Part shown: positions 24,266 to 35,195 of the stretch, piece after piece | Layout: every line of letters starts with the position of its first letter | How positions within the stretch are numbered: the stretch's first letter is position 1 | DNA from: Spiroplasma chinense | GTDB taxonomy: Bacteria > Bacillota_I > Bacilli_A > Mycoplasmatales > Mycoplasmataceae | NCBI RefSeq assembly: GCF_008086545.1 | Contig: NZ_CP043026.1 | Location: forward strand, 620,001-684,000 | Direction: 5' to 3' | DNA: 64,000 bases | Program-made: the position numbers and the translations under genes | Notes under the pieces: model-generated | Told to the model about the DNA's origin: nothing | The model's input: only the letters and a program-made list of their open reading frames with translations | Databases searched by the model: none

Positions 24266-24313
24266 TTGTAATTTTACTTTTTTAGAGTTATTATATTGTT
24301 GCAAATGCAACAA
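24266..24313 (+). promoter_or_regulatory. marR-yhgE promoter with 18-bp palindromic operator
   Basis: The -35 TTGTAA (24266-24271), a 17-base spacer and the -10 TATTAT (24289-24294) are directly followed by the palindrome TTGTTGCAAATGCAACAA (24296-24313). The palindrome would cover the transcription start. MarR proteins typically bind 16-20 bp palindromes at their own promoter, so autorepression is likely. Copies of this palindrome recur at 59.5 and 60.5 kb. Confidence 0.75.
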
Positions 24314-24336
24314 AAAAAGTTAGAAGGAGGAAAAAA

Positions 24337-24768
24337 ATGCACGATATTTCATTTAGTATTCAATTATTTTTAACAGCAACTTTTGCAGTAGAATATGTTG
24401 AAAAGAAGCTTAAAAAAATTGGATTAGATAGAAATGAATTTTTATATATCATTGTAGCAAAATATTTTCCTAGTGTTTCTCAAAGCACTATTGCTAAAAA
24501 ACTTAATGTTAATAGATCCACAGTTTCTCGTATTATAAGTAAATTGATAAAAAAAGATTATTGTTATAGAGAAAATAGTGAAAATAACAGAGATTTCAAT
24601 GTATATCTTACAAATAAAGGACAAGAAACTTGTACAGATATTGAAAAAGTAATTAGTGAATTTGAAGACAAGTATTTAAATACTTTAGGAAATACAAAAG
24701 ACTTTACTAACACTTTTTGAGATTTCTTTACAAAAATTAGAGAAGCGCAATTTGGCATAAAAAAATAG
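24337..24768 (+). CDS. MarR-family transcriptional regulator
   Basis: A 143-residue winged-helix protein. The recognition region is QSTIAKKLNVNRSTVSRIIS (about residues 48-67), followed by the wing KKDYCYRENSENNRDFNVYL and a C-terminal dimerisation helix. Length is typical of MarR. It has a strong Shine-Dalgarno (AGAAGGAGG) and lies 17 bases upstream of a YhgE/Pip-type membrane protein, a common MarR-transporter pairing. It presumably represses its own operon through the palindrome just upstream, and by the repeated palindromes also lipoprotein genes near 59-60 kb (inference). The ligand is unknown. Confidence 0.85.
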
Positions 24769-24785
24769 AAAGAGAGTAAGAAGAC

Positions 24786-27020
24786 ATGAAAGATAACGAC
24801 GATGAAAAAAATGTTTTAGATTCTAAAAAAGATAAAACTGTTAAAAAAGAACCTAAAGCAAAAAAAGAAAAATCAAACAAAACATCTTGATTAAATGGTT
24901 ATGCAACTTCTGTTAGAGAAGAATTTAGTTCACGTATTGGTTCAAGTTGAAAACGTGTAATTAAATTCTTAGGAATATGTATTGTACCAATTCTTTATGG
25001 TGTAACTTGTATTTTAGCTTTCTGAAATCCAATACCAAACATCGGGAAAGCTAGTGTAACTTTCCTAGATCAAGAACAAGAAATGCTTGTAGCAACAAGT
25101 TTTAAAATGGATGATCAACTTGACGGTCTATTAGTTTATAAAAACGATTCTGAACAAGCTGAAAAACCAGAATATAAATTCATAACTACTTTATACGAAA
25201 AAAACCAAGACGGGAACTACAGTGAAGCTTCATATCGTTACAACGATGAAAAAGCTCGTGTTGAAGCTGCAACTAAAGTAGGAACTTGAATGAAACAAGT
25301 AGAAGGGGCTAAAGATTTATTTAAAACTTCAGCTGAATTAAAAAATCCAGTAGAAGGAGTTGAAGTAAATTACTTAAGCGACATAAGATACGTTTATGAC
25401 ATGACTCCAATGCATTTACTACAAGCATTTGGTGTAATTACATCAAATGATAGTAGCAAAGATATTGAAGATCAAAAATTCCAAACTAAAGGAATTGGAG
25501 AAGAAAATATCGCTTTCTCAAACATTGATTACAAAAGATGAGACAATGGTGGAAGTGATATTTGACAAACTACTAAATCATACGTACAAATAAAAGTTGA
25601 AAAAGAAACATTTAGTAACTTAATTAACTTTGCAAATTACTTTATGATTTCTTTAGAAAATCAATTTGAAGAATCATTTGGAGCAATGTTACCATTAATG
25701 TTTAGTTTGTTAGGAGTTAGTTCAATTGATGAAATTATTGCAATGCCTCAAGAAGAATTACAAACTAAATTAGAAAAATTGTTAAGCAGTCCATTGGTTG
25801 CAGCTCAATTAGCACCAGCAAAAGAAAAAGCAGAAGAAATTATTTTTTCACTAACTGGGGATGTTAAAACTCAATTAGAAAAATTAAAAGAAACACCATT
25901 AAATATTTGAACAACATATTCAAAAAACTTCTTATTTGGATATTACTTAAATACTGTAAATAAATTTAAAGATGCTATTCCAATGCAAATTTTAGAAGGT
26001 GCACCTGGAATTATTCAAGCTTATTTAAATCAAACAGGTAAAGGTAACATCAACTTGATACTTGAAGGGATAGGGGCATATGATTCTTCTATTACAACAA
26101 CAAGTGATTTAGTGAAAGTTGATGTTCATGGACAAGAAAATGGAATATATGGGATTGGATTGGGACAATTCTTCCTATTAATTGGATTATTTGTAGGAAC
26201 TTTAATGCACACATTTGTTTATGATAGAGCAAAACGTGGTGGACCAAAAGTTTCTAAAACACAATGATATTGTGCAAAATGAACTTTAATGATTGTAACT
26301 GGATTTATCCAAACAACATTATTAGTATTGGCAGCTGCAGCTGCAGGAATGCATCAATTGGGATTTGCATCTCTTGCTGAATTGTGGGCAGTGTTGTTGT
26401 TGGTAGATCTTGTATTTGTTACAACAATTCAAGCAATTTGATTTAGTGTAAAAGATGAAACAATTGGAAAATTCTTGGTGATTATTTATATGATCTTAAA
26501 CCTTTCATCAGGTTGAGGAACATTCCCATCATTTATGCAATTTGGATTCTTCCACGCTGTATCATACATTACAGAATACTCATACTCATTACACTTAATG
26601 GGATTAGCAATTTATGGAGGAAATGGCGTAACTGATGCGTTATTTGCTCTACAAAATGTATTTATATTACTTGCATTTGCAGTAGTGTTCTTTACATTTG
26701 GAATTCTAATGTCAAGATTTAGAAATTACGAAATGCACTTTGGTACATATAATAAAAAACACATTGCAGAAGGTTTACAAGCAATTGGTGCAAAAGAATA
26801 TGACCAATTTGTAACAGTTAATGCAAAAGGACGTAAAACTTATAACATGAAAGCTCTTGATCACGAAAAAGTTTATGAAGACTTAATTTCTTGAATGAGA
26901 GTAAATCACCCTTATGAAGGACAATTCAAACGTTATAAAGAAAAACAACGCCCACAAGTGTTAAAACCAAACTATTCAGATGATGACATCATGACAAGAA
27001 ATGATGATACATTAGTTTAG
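24786..27020 (+). CDS. YhgE/Pip-type membrane protein (ABC-2-like exporter)
   Basis: A 744-residue protein. A lysine-rich cytosolic start (1-45) leads to a first membrane segment with VPILYGVTCILAFWNPIPN, closely matching the YhgE/Pip N-terminal signature (LYA...AFWDPYGN). A large extracytoplasmic region (about 80-450) contains a helical part. Five or six C-terminal membrane segments begin at GQFFLLIGLFVGTLMHTF and include the ABC-2-like core. The cytosolic tail is basic. Family members (phage infection protein Pip, YhgE, EsaA) have export-related roles or act as phage receptors. It forms an operon with the MarR regulator. Substrate unknown. Confidence 0.75.
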
Positions 27021-27032
27021 TTTATAGTGTTT

Positions 27033-27065
27033 AAAAAACTCTCAATTTAATTGAGAGTTTTTTTG
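27033..27065 (+). terminator. Intrinsic terminator of marR-yhgE
   Basis: AAAACTCTCAATT / AATTGAGAGTTTT hairpin plus T run. Confidence 0.9.
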
Positions 27066-27161
27066 TTTTTACATATTATTTTTTAATTCTTTTAATATAT
27101 TATTAAGTTGTATAGCAAAACTATACGGTTATGAATGAAAAAAGAGGGGAGGTTTTGACTG

Positions 27162-27719
27162 ATGAACGACATAAGTCGTAGTTCTAAAGAATTATTAGTA
27201 TTAAAATTATTTTGTTACATTCAACTTGTTGGTTCAATGTTTTTAATTATATTATTAAGTATTTCAAGTGGTGATACTTATTTAACTTGAATCATCGTGT
27301 TGTTAGCATTATTCTTTATGTTTGGACAATGATTCAATGCAGCACATGTTTTAAAATATTCTTCAATGGATTATCTTTTAATGAAGAAAAGATTAATAAA
27401 TATTTATATGTTGCTAACTTTAAACTTCTTTGGTTTGTTTATTTTTTATAAGGGACAAAAGTCATTTAAAATAAATAAAAATAAGGAAAGTGATGAAATA
27501 TTGTATACTTATAATTCAATCCCTGTGTTATATTGAATAGCTAGTTTTTTAAGTATAATAACAATTGTATTTGCTTTTTCTCATATTTGAGGAATTATCT
27601 ATAATAGATATTCAAAACAAGAAACTGATGAAGTTGGTAATTCTTGAGTGTATATTTTAAAATTAATTAATCCGTTATTTCCGGTTCCTAAATTTGAAAA
27701 TGCAAATAATATCAATTAA
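27162..27719 (+). CDS. Hypothetical four-segment membrane protein
   Basis: A 185-residue protein with about four membrane segments: residues ~15-35, 42-62, 78-96 and 125-148. Four TGA codons encode Trp. A strong Shine-Dalgarno (GAGGGGAGG, 27144-27152) precedes the ATG by 9 bases. No family was recognised. It is transcribed alone between two terminators. Confidence 0.75.
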
Positions 27720-27766
27720 TATTTTTAATGATTTAAACACATTTTTATAAGTATTGTAATGATACT

Positions 27767-27803
27767 AAAACACAAGAATTAATTATTAATTCTTGTGTTT
27801 TTA
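27767..27803 (+). terminator. Intrinsic terminator
   Basis: A 17-bp near-perfect stem around AAAACACAAGAATTAAT, then T run. Confidence 0.9.
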
Positions 27804-28209
27804 TTTTTTTATTAAAATCATTGATAATATGTTTTGTTTGTTGATTAGCGTTTTGGTCTTATAAAAGTGAAATAAAACTTTTTATTTGATTTCTCTTTTA
27901 TAATTTTAATGTGTTTTAAATTTTAAATTTTATTTAAATGATTTTTTTACATAAAGTCAGTTTTTTATAATATATCAATCATAACATTTAAATATTAACC
28001 TTAAATGCTATAATGAATTTATAAGAATGAGTAAAAGGAGTGAGAGGTAGGAACTTAAAAAACTATTTTTTAAAGTTATAAATTATTTTAAGTTTAAATA
28101 ATGTTGTATAAGTTTTTACTAATTATTAATTACTAATTATTAAATGATATTAAATATTAAAAATTTCTTATTTCTTATTAAATATTAAGCAATTAAGAGG
28201 GATTTTAAT
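27804..28209. other. AT-rich intergenic stretch with gene-start remnant
   Basis: No gene was seen. It contains a promoter-like TGCTATAAT near 28011 followed by a perfect Shine-Dalgarno AAAGGAG (about 28035). The only codons behind it (GTG, 13 residues) are closed by TAA in a small hairpin. This looks like the head of a deleted gene. A second GAGGG at 28196 precedes the pseudogene. Confidence 0.4.
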
Positions 28210-28726
28210 ATAAAAAAATATTACAAAGCATTAGTCTAATTTTATTAGGGTTAACATCTATTATGTTGGTCGCTCAAACACAAGATAAAGTTATCAAGTT
28301 AAATAATAATATTAATAAAATAAATTTAGTTTAAAAAAATAATACTGCTAAAAAAGTTTCAAATATTGAGATTTGATTATGTTTTTATCAAGACACATAT
28401 GATGAATCGAAGTCATGGGGTTCAGGTAGTCGCACTATAAAATGAAGTAACTAAGACAATAACCTCAGAAAGTCAAGGTTTTAGTAATATTTAGTTATTG
28501 CAAGATGCTTACAAAATATTTTTTTTAAATATTACAAAAGAATAATATTTTACTAAAAAAAGATTTAATTTGAGGTGAATAAGACAGAGATAAAACCACT
28601 TATACCACTAATAGAACATTAGATTGAGATTTAAGAGAAAATTTTGGACAAGAAATTCAACTCATACATAAAACTGGAACTGCTGTTTCACTGTGGATCG
28701 GTAAAGTTACTTTTAACGCGAAATAA
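28210..28726 (+). pseudogene. Decayed secreted-protein gene
   Basis: The reading frame shows a signal-peptide-like start (KKILQSISLILLGLTSIMLV) but its ATG has lost the G (AT-AAAAAA). An in-frame TAA follows after about 40 codons, then further stops and at least two frame changes. The 3' part in another frame still reads DLRENFGQEIQLIHKTGTAV and SLWIGKVTFNAK before a stop. TGA Trp codons persist. It was probably a secreted protein of about 170 residues; no lipobox Cys is visible and no family was recognised. Confidence 0.65.
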
Positions 28727-28737
28727 AACAGAAAAAA

Positions 28738-28771
28738 AATGATTTAGTTTTTAACAATCATTCATTTTTTT
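28738..28771 (+). terminator. Probable intrinsic terminator
   Basis: AATGATT / AATCATT with an 11-base loop and a T run, just after the pseudogene. Confidence 0.6.
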
Positions 28772-28794
28772 ATTTAAAAGAAAGGGGATTTAAA

Positions 28795-29511
28795 ATGATT
28801 AAAATTGAAAACATTACAAAGGATTTTGGTAATGATGCTGGAAACTTTGGTATTTCACTTTCTATAAAAGAAGGGGAAATATATGGAATAATGGGAGCTA
28901 ATGGTTCAGGTAAATCAACGTTATTAAGACAAATTTTAGGTTTCTTAAAACCAGATAGTGGAGAAATTTATGTAAATAATAAAGATCCATTTAACAATTC
29001 ACAAATACTTATGAGTTATATTGGTTATATACCAGGTGAATTATCCTTGTTTAATACAATTACAGGAATAAGTTATTTAAAAATATGCGCAAACTTAAAA
29101 GGAAATGTAGATTGAAGTTTTGTAGAAAAGTTAATTAATTTTTTTAAATTAGATGTTAATAAAAAAATAAAAAAAATGTCTAGTGGTATGAAACAAAAAC
29201 TTGCCATAATTTCTGCCTTAATGCATAAACCAAAAATTCTTGTTTTAGATGAACCAACTAGGGGTTTGGATATTTCTGCAACTGAACAATTTAAAGAAAT
29301 AATATTGATTTTTAAAAATGAATTTAAATCTACTATTATTTTTTGCTCACATGTTTTTGATGAAATTAATGATACTTGTGATAAAGTAATTTTTATTAAC
29401 CAAGGAAGATTTGTAAAAGAATTTTTAATAGATGAAAACTCAAATTTTAAAGTTATTAAAGAAGAATTTCTTTTAATGAATAAAATACAAGAAGCAAAGG
29501 AGTTGTTCTAA
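28795..29511 (+). CDS. ABC transporter ATP-binding protein
   Basis: A 238-residue ATPase with Walker A GANGSGKST (34-42), signature SSGMKQK (129-135), Walker B ILVLDEP (148-154) and switch His in CSHVFDE. It is of the type that pairs with ABC-2 permeases. Its TAA overlaps the ATG of the permease gene (TAATG), so the two are translationally coupled. It is preceded by AAAGGGG. Substrate unknown; drug, lipid or peptide export are family options. Confidence 0.92.
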
Positions 29512-30433
29512 TGAAAATCTTAAAATTAATATCTAGCTATTTTAAAATTCATTGAAAAATAACTATTTCTATTGTGATATTTTGATTATTAATAATGACA
29601 ATGTTATTTATAATGCCTCTATTTTATGATTTTTTTGTAATTGCAGAAGGAGAAACTATGTTATTCACGATTAAAGGTGCTGGTACTGGTAGTACTGGTT
29701 CTGTTTATATAACATTGAGAATGAGCATGTTGTATGATTATCTATTTAGTGGAATTGGTATAGCTTTTTATGCTTTGTTGCAATTGTTTTTATAAATATA
29801 ATTTTAATTAGAGAAATAAGCACCAATAGAATTTCTTTGTGATTAACTCAACCAATTTCTAAAACTAAAATCCTATTATCAAAGTTGTTTTTTGTAATTT
29901 TAGTCATATCTTTAATGTATATACCTACTTTTATTTTAATTGTTTCAGTATCAACAAAAGCTGTTGATAAAAAACAGTTAATACAAAATCTTGTACTTGG
30001 AGGTCTTCAAAACTATATTTACATTTTATTGTTAATTACTATTTTATTTTTAATAGCTATTATATTTTCTGGAAGAGAGACATTAATCAACTTAATATAT
30101 GCTTTTATAGTGTTTTATTATTTATTTTTGTTTTCTTTACAGTTATTTAAAATGATAAGCGCATCAGAAAGCAAAGTGATTAGTTTTGTTTTGAATTATT
30201 TAGGACCTCAAATGTTGTTAACAAATGTTTTTCAATATAATTTAGATAAAGAAACTGTTGAAATAATTATTCCAACAGGAGAAAAAGACACTTATTATTC
30301 TTTTACTCCGTTGTTTGTAGAGAAAATAAACTATATTAAATATACAATATTATTTATGTTGATGGTAATGTTAACTGGTGGTATTAATTATTTGAATTGT
30401 AATCTATTTAAAAACAAGTCCTTTGTTTTATAA
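29511..30433 (+). CDS. ABC-2-type permease with an apparent frameshift
   Basis: About 307 residues if joined. The first frame (29511-29795) encodes a membrane segment and an extracytoplasmic loop, then stops at TTG TTT TTA TAA. The -1 frame continues without a break: VFINIILIREISTNRISLWL (the cytosolic ISTNRIS-type motif of ABC-2 permeases), then five membrane segments to 30433. One missing T in the T5 run at 29787-29791, or a -1 slip there, accounts for it. The long intact downstream half argues for a recent change, a sequencing error, or recoding rather than old decay. Partner of the ATPase upstream. Confidence 0.75.
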
Positions 30434-30588
30434 ATAAATGAATATTTTTAAAAAAATATGTTAAAAAAAATAAATTAATATAAAATAAATAAGTAATTAA
30501 GAAAATTAGTTTTTCTAATATGTCCAAAACTAATTTCAAACAATTTTTATTTTTAATTACAAAATAAAAACAAAGGGAGAACTTATAA

Positions 30589-31125
30589 ATGCTAAAATTT
30601 CAGCATAATTTAAAAATGTTAATTTCTAAAGAAGAAATTCAAGAAAAAATTGCACAATATGCAAAAGAAATTAATGAAAAATTTAAAGATGAAAAAGAAA
30701 TCAGTGTAATTGGGGTTATGAATGGTGGAGTATTTTTCTTCACAGATTTCTTAAGAAAAATTGATTTACCAATTAAAATGGATATCATTTCAGCTTCATC
30801 TTATTCAGGAACTTCTTCTACAAGAGAATTAATTTTCCATAAAAAAGTAACAAAACCAATTATTGAAGGAAAACATGTAATTATTATTGAAGATATTTTA
30901 GACACAGGTCTTACAATGGAAAAAATCTATGAATACTTATTAGATTTAAAACCAAAAAGCTTACAAATTACTGTTTTAGCAACAAAACCTATGTGTCATC
31001 CAGACTTTAAATACGAATACAATGCTTTATTTGAAGTTCCAGATAAATTTATTGTGGGATATGGTATGGAAACTGACGATCTTTACAGACAATTGGAAGA
31101 TATTTATGTAATTGAAGAAGACTAA
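30589..31125 (+). CDS. hpt: Hypoxanthine(-guanine) phosphoribosyltransferase
   Basis: A 178-residue purine salvage enzyme joining hypoxanthine or guanine to PRPP. The PRPP loop is VIIIEDILDTGLT (97-109). The active-site flap region SSYSGTSSTRE and the C-terminal DKFIVGYGME, which binds the base, fit the Hpt family. Start ATG 30589 follows GGGAG at good spacing. The 155 bases upstream are AT-rich without a clear signal. It supplies IMP to GuaB and GMP directly. Confidence 0.95.
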   Translation: MLKFQHNLKMLISKEEIQEKIAQYAKEINEKFKDEKEISVIGVMNGGVFFFTDFLRKIDLPIKMDIISASSYSGTSSTRELIFHKKVTKPIIEGKHVIIIEDILDTGLTMEKIYEYLLDLKPKSLQITVLATKPMCHPDFKYEYNALFEVPDKFIVGYGMETDDLYRQLEDIYVIEED

Positions 31126-31148
31126 AAGACTTATTTAGTCTTTTTTTT
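31124..31148 (+). terminator. Intrinsic terminator of hpt
   Basis: AAAAGACT / AGTCTTTT hairpin with a 5-base loop and T8; begins at the stop codon. Confidence 0.85.
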
Positions 31149-31180
31149 GTACTCAAAATTAATTTCATAAAATTATTATT

Positions 31181-31209
31181 TTCACAATAATTGCAATTAA
31201 TGTTAAAAT
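31181..31209 (+). promoter_or_regulatory. Probable rel promoter
   Basis: -35 TTCACA (31181-31186), 17-base spacer, -10 TAAAAT (31204-31209) with extended TGt. The start codon is 33 bases further on. Confidence 0.6.
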
Positions 31210-31242
31210 AAAATATAGATTAATTCATTTGGGAGGATAATT

Positions 31243-33549
31243 ATGATTCAAGATAGCGCATCATTTAATTATGTTGAATGTAGAGATGTTCAAGTGCTTA
31301 TCGCAGAGATGAGAAAGTACATTAATAATGAAAAACAAATTGAAGAAGTAAAAGAAGCATATTATTATGCCGAAGAAAAACATAGTGATCAGAAGAGAAA
31401 AAATGGAGATCCGTTTATTATCCATCCACTATCAACAGGATATTACTTAGCACAATGAAGAATGGGACCAAAAACCATAATAGCAGGTCTACTTCATGAT
31501 GTAATTGAAGATACACCAGTTACTTTTGATGAAATTGAAGAAAAGTATGGAACTGAGGTTGCAGATATTGTTGAAGCTGTAACAAAAGTAAGTTACTTTA
31601 CAAAAGAAAATAGAGCTCAAATGAAAGCTCAATATTTAAGAAAACTATTTTTATCAATGGTTAGAGATATTCGAGTTATTATTGTTAAAATTGCTGATAG
31701 AATGCATAATCTTTTAACATTAAAATATATGACTCCAGAAAAACAAAAGATAATAGCAAAAGAAACTTTAGAAATTTATTCAACAATTGCCCACCGTATT
31801 GGGATGAAATCTGCTAAAAATATCTTAGAGGATTACAGTTTTGAATTTTTAGACCCAGATGAATATAAAAAAATTACAACTTTATTAGAAGAAGATAAAG
31901 AAGCAAGATACCAAATTATTAACGAAATTATCAAGGATATAAACACTAAAATTGAAGAATGTGAAGATATGGGTGAAGTTATGGTTTTTGGACGTTCAAA
32001 AACCATATACTCAATTTACAGAAAAATAGCTGTTTTTGGTAAGTCATTCCAAGATATTAATGATATCTTAGCAATTATAATTATTACAAACTCAGTTGAT
32101 GACTGTTATAGAATTTTGGGTTGAATTCACCAAATGTATACACCACTTTCTGGACGTTTTAAAGATTATATTGCAACACCAAAAAATAACTTGTATCAAT
32201 CACTGCATACAACTCTTGCAAATAAAGATGGTATCATTTTTGAAGTTCAAATCAGAACTAAAGAAATGGACGATGTAGCAGAACATGGTGCTGCTGCTCA
32301 CTGAAAATATAAAGAGGGCGAAAAAAATGTTGATATCGCCAAAAAACAACGAGAAATTGATGAAAAAGTTGATATGTTTACAAGAATTATGAACCTTGAA
32401 AAATTATCAACTGATGGAACAGAGTTTGATTACTCAAATTCAACAGAAATGTTTGTAGAACAAGATATTGAAGAAACAGTTAAATCAGATTATTTAACTT
32501 CTCTAATATATATTTTGACTCCAGAAGGACACGTTGTTACTTTACCATTTGGATCTTCAGTTCTAGACTTTGCATATAAAATCCATACAGATGTTGGTCA
32601 CAAAACAATTGGTGCCAAAATCAATGGGGTATTTTCTCCGTACAATACAATTCTTAACTCTGGAGAAATGGTTGAAATTCAAACTTCAAATGATACAGAG
32701 CCTCAAGAAAAATGATTAAAATTTGTTAGAACTTCAACAGCTCGTAGACCAATTGAACAATTCTTGAATCAAAAGAAACGTGAAGAAGAAGAAAAAGAAC
32801 AAATTACAAATCAAAAACTTATTAGAAATACAAAAAGAGAAATTGACAGATATATCATTGCTCATAATTTAAAATGACAAGTTAATTCACTTGATGATAT
32901 TCAAAAGAAATTAAAAGTTTTGGATTATAGAAACATTGATGAGTTCTTATTGTCAGTTGGAAAAGGTGACTTTTCAATTCCAGAAGCAGTTGATGTAGTT
33001 TATGTGGCAAAAGAAGAATTAAAAGACATAGACCAAATTAATGATATGAAAACAAGAAAATACAAATCTCAAATGGGACGCGATGATCTTAGAATTAATG
33101 GAATTGAAAAAGTTAGTTGTACAATTGCACAATGTTGTTTCCCAATACCTATGGAAAATGTAACAAGTTTTATTTCTAAAACAAAAGGTATTCAGGTTCA
33201 CAGAAGTGAATGTGTAAATATTGTAAACATACGTAAAGTTAAAAATTTACTTCCAACAGAATGAGTGGCTTCTAAAGTTGAAGGTAGATCTTATAGTGCA
33301 AAAATTAGATTATTATTACAAGATAGACCTGGAGTATTAAATGAAATTTTTGCAATCTTTAGTCAAAAAAGAATTAACGTTGATGAAGCAAAAGTTATCA
33401 CAAATCATGATGACTTTTCTCAAAAGGGTAGTTTAATTATTTCTGTAGAAGATGTAGAACAATTAAACAGTACACTTACAATTCTTTCAGAACTACCTGG
33501 AGTTGTAAAAATTTCAAGAGCTCTTACAGTTGGAGATAATTTAGAATAA
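31243..33549 (+). CDS. relA: Bifunctional (p)ppGpp synthetase/hydrolase
   Basis: A 768-residue Rel protein. The HD hydrolase domain keeps His61 and His85-Asp86 (GLLHDVIEDT). The synthetase domain has SIYRK, the RFKD motif at 305-308 (GRFKDYIATPKNNLYQSLHT) and FEVQIRT with the catalytic Glu. TGS (about 420-485) and C-terminal ACT (about 690-765) domains follow. Because both catalytic centres look intact, it is likely a bifunctional Rel of the Gram-positive type. RFKD rather than the EFDD-type charge supports Mg-dependent ppGpp/pppGpp synthesis. The helix normally containing AIRII reads AIIII here. It sits next to hpt, linking GTP supply to the alarmone. Confidence 0.95.
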
Positions 33550-33564
33550 TTATTTTAAAAAGAT

Positions 33565-34047
33565 ATGAAGAAATATTTTGACACAAAAAAGATTGCACAA
33601 TGCGCAATGATAACAGCTTTAATGTATATTATAGGTTTACCAACAATTTTTTTAGGAAATTATTTTGGTAAATCTATTTTTCAGATAAGTGATATATTTT
33701 ATTTGAGTTCAATGCTATTTATAAATCCTTTTGTGGGAATTATAAGTGCAATGTTAAGTGGTGCTTTAATTGATTTAACATTTGGAATGTTATTTTATAT
33801 TCCATTTACTGTTTTGATTAAAATATTAATTGGATTAACTTTATATTTTTTAAATAAAGTTATCAGTTATTATTTTGTAATTTTTATAAGTTATCTTTGA
33901 ATATTTCTGTATGTAATTGTGGCTTTGATTTTATTTGACAGAGCAACTGCAGTTGCAGAATTATTTGTAGATTTAACACAATACTTTGTTACAACAATTA
34001 CAAGTTGTATTGTAGTTGTTGTAATTAAAAAAAGTAATTATTTATAA
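33565..34047 (+). CDS. ECF transporter S-component-like membrane protein
   Basis: A 160-residue hydrophobic protein with five or six membrane segments. The start KIAQCAMITALMYIIGLPTI resembles the N-terminus of vitamin-binding S components of energy-coupling-factor transporters. An ISDIFYLSSMLFINPFVGII segment and a GALIDLTFG segment follow, as in that family. It begins 15 bases after rel with a weak Shine-Dalgarno. The shared EcfA/EcfT module is not in the window. Substrate unknown. Confidence 0.65.
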
Positions 34048-34059
34048 TTTAAATAATTG

Positions 34060-34086
34060 ACATATTCTATATAGAATATGTTTTTA
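34060..34086 (+). terminator. Intrinsic terminator
   Basis: ACATATTCTAT / ATAGAATATGT palindrome followed by T. Confidence 0.75.
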
Positions 34087-34110
34087 TTTATTTTTTTACA
34101 AAGGAAAAAT

Positions 34111-35172
34111 ATGAAGACAAAAACTATCAATCAAGAATTTAATATCAAACCAAAAGAATTTAGTAAGAATAAAAAAGAGAGGTCAAGTAATATAGAATTG
34201 TTAAGAATTATTTTGGCAATATTTGTAATTTTAATACATTATGTAGGTTATTGATACCTTCCATTTTTATGTGGGACTGTAAATTGTTTCACAATAATAA
34301 CTGGTTATTTTTTAATTAAAAATAATGACAACTATAGATTTTTAAAGTTTATACCAACCATTGTTTTTTTACATGTTATAAATATATGTTTATTTATATT
34401 TTTCAATTATTCTACTTCATATAGAATAATTGAAAACAAAGAAGGGTGAATAGAGTTAATCCAATATGGATTGGGTGCTTGATGATATATATGAGCTATT
34501 TTTATTCTATATATAATATCTCCATTTTTAAATTATGGTATGCAAACGTTGGGCAAAAATACCAGTCTAGTTTTAATAATTTCACTTTGAATAGTCTTTC
34601 AACTTCAAGGTCTATTAAAATATTCTTTTGCTCCATTTGGATATTATTGAGGCTCATTTGTTATGATGATCTATGCTTATTTATTGGGAGGTTATATTAG
34701 ATTACATGGTGCAAAACTGTTGGAATGAAAGAAAAGTATATGAGTTATTACAATTTTGTTTTTAGCAATTCAGTATATGTTTTTCTTTCTGTATAAAGAA
34801 TTTTATCCTAATCAAATTCTTTGATTAGATTTCTCAAATAATAATCAATCTCTATTTGCATTGCCAACTGGGTTTTTAATGTTTATTTCTTTTTTAACAA
34901 TACCTTTAAAGAACTATAAAGTAATTAATTTTTTAGCATCATTATCTTTATTTACTTTTGCATATCACAACAGTAGTTTGAAATTCTCAAGTTATTTTAT
35001 ATATGTTTTAAATTTAAAAAATACTTTTTTGATTCATAGACTAATAGCTTTGCTTATTACTTTTGTGATAAGTTTTGCTGTTTGATGACCATTTAAAAAG
35101 TATGATTATGCGTGAAATATTGTTTATAAAAAAATAGAGGCAAAAAATGTAAAATCACAGATTCAAAATTAA
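34111..35172 (+). CDS. Acyltransferase 3 family membrane protein
   Basis: A 353-residue polytopic protein. After a basic N-terminal tail it reads RSSNIELLRIILAIFVILIH, the first-helix signature of the acyltransferase 3 family (N-I-E-x-L-R and the H of the following HY). About ten membrane segments follow, with many TGA Trp codons. Family members O-acetylate sugars, lipids or glycans at the membrane. In a bacterium without a wall the target is likely a glycolipid or capsule; this is inference. A second, shorter member lies at 55178-56161. Confidence 0.85.
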
Positions 35173-35195
35173 TCAAAATATGTTAATATATATAT

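Noticed and set aside
28201-28740. Non-coding RNA gene
   Set aside because: Readable signal peptide, lost ATG behind a ribosome binding site and protein-like fragments favour a decayed gene.
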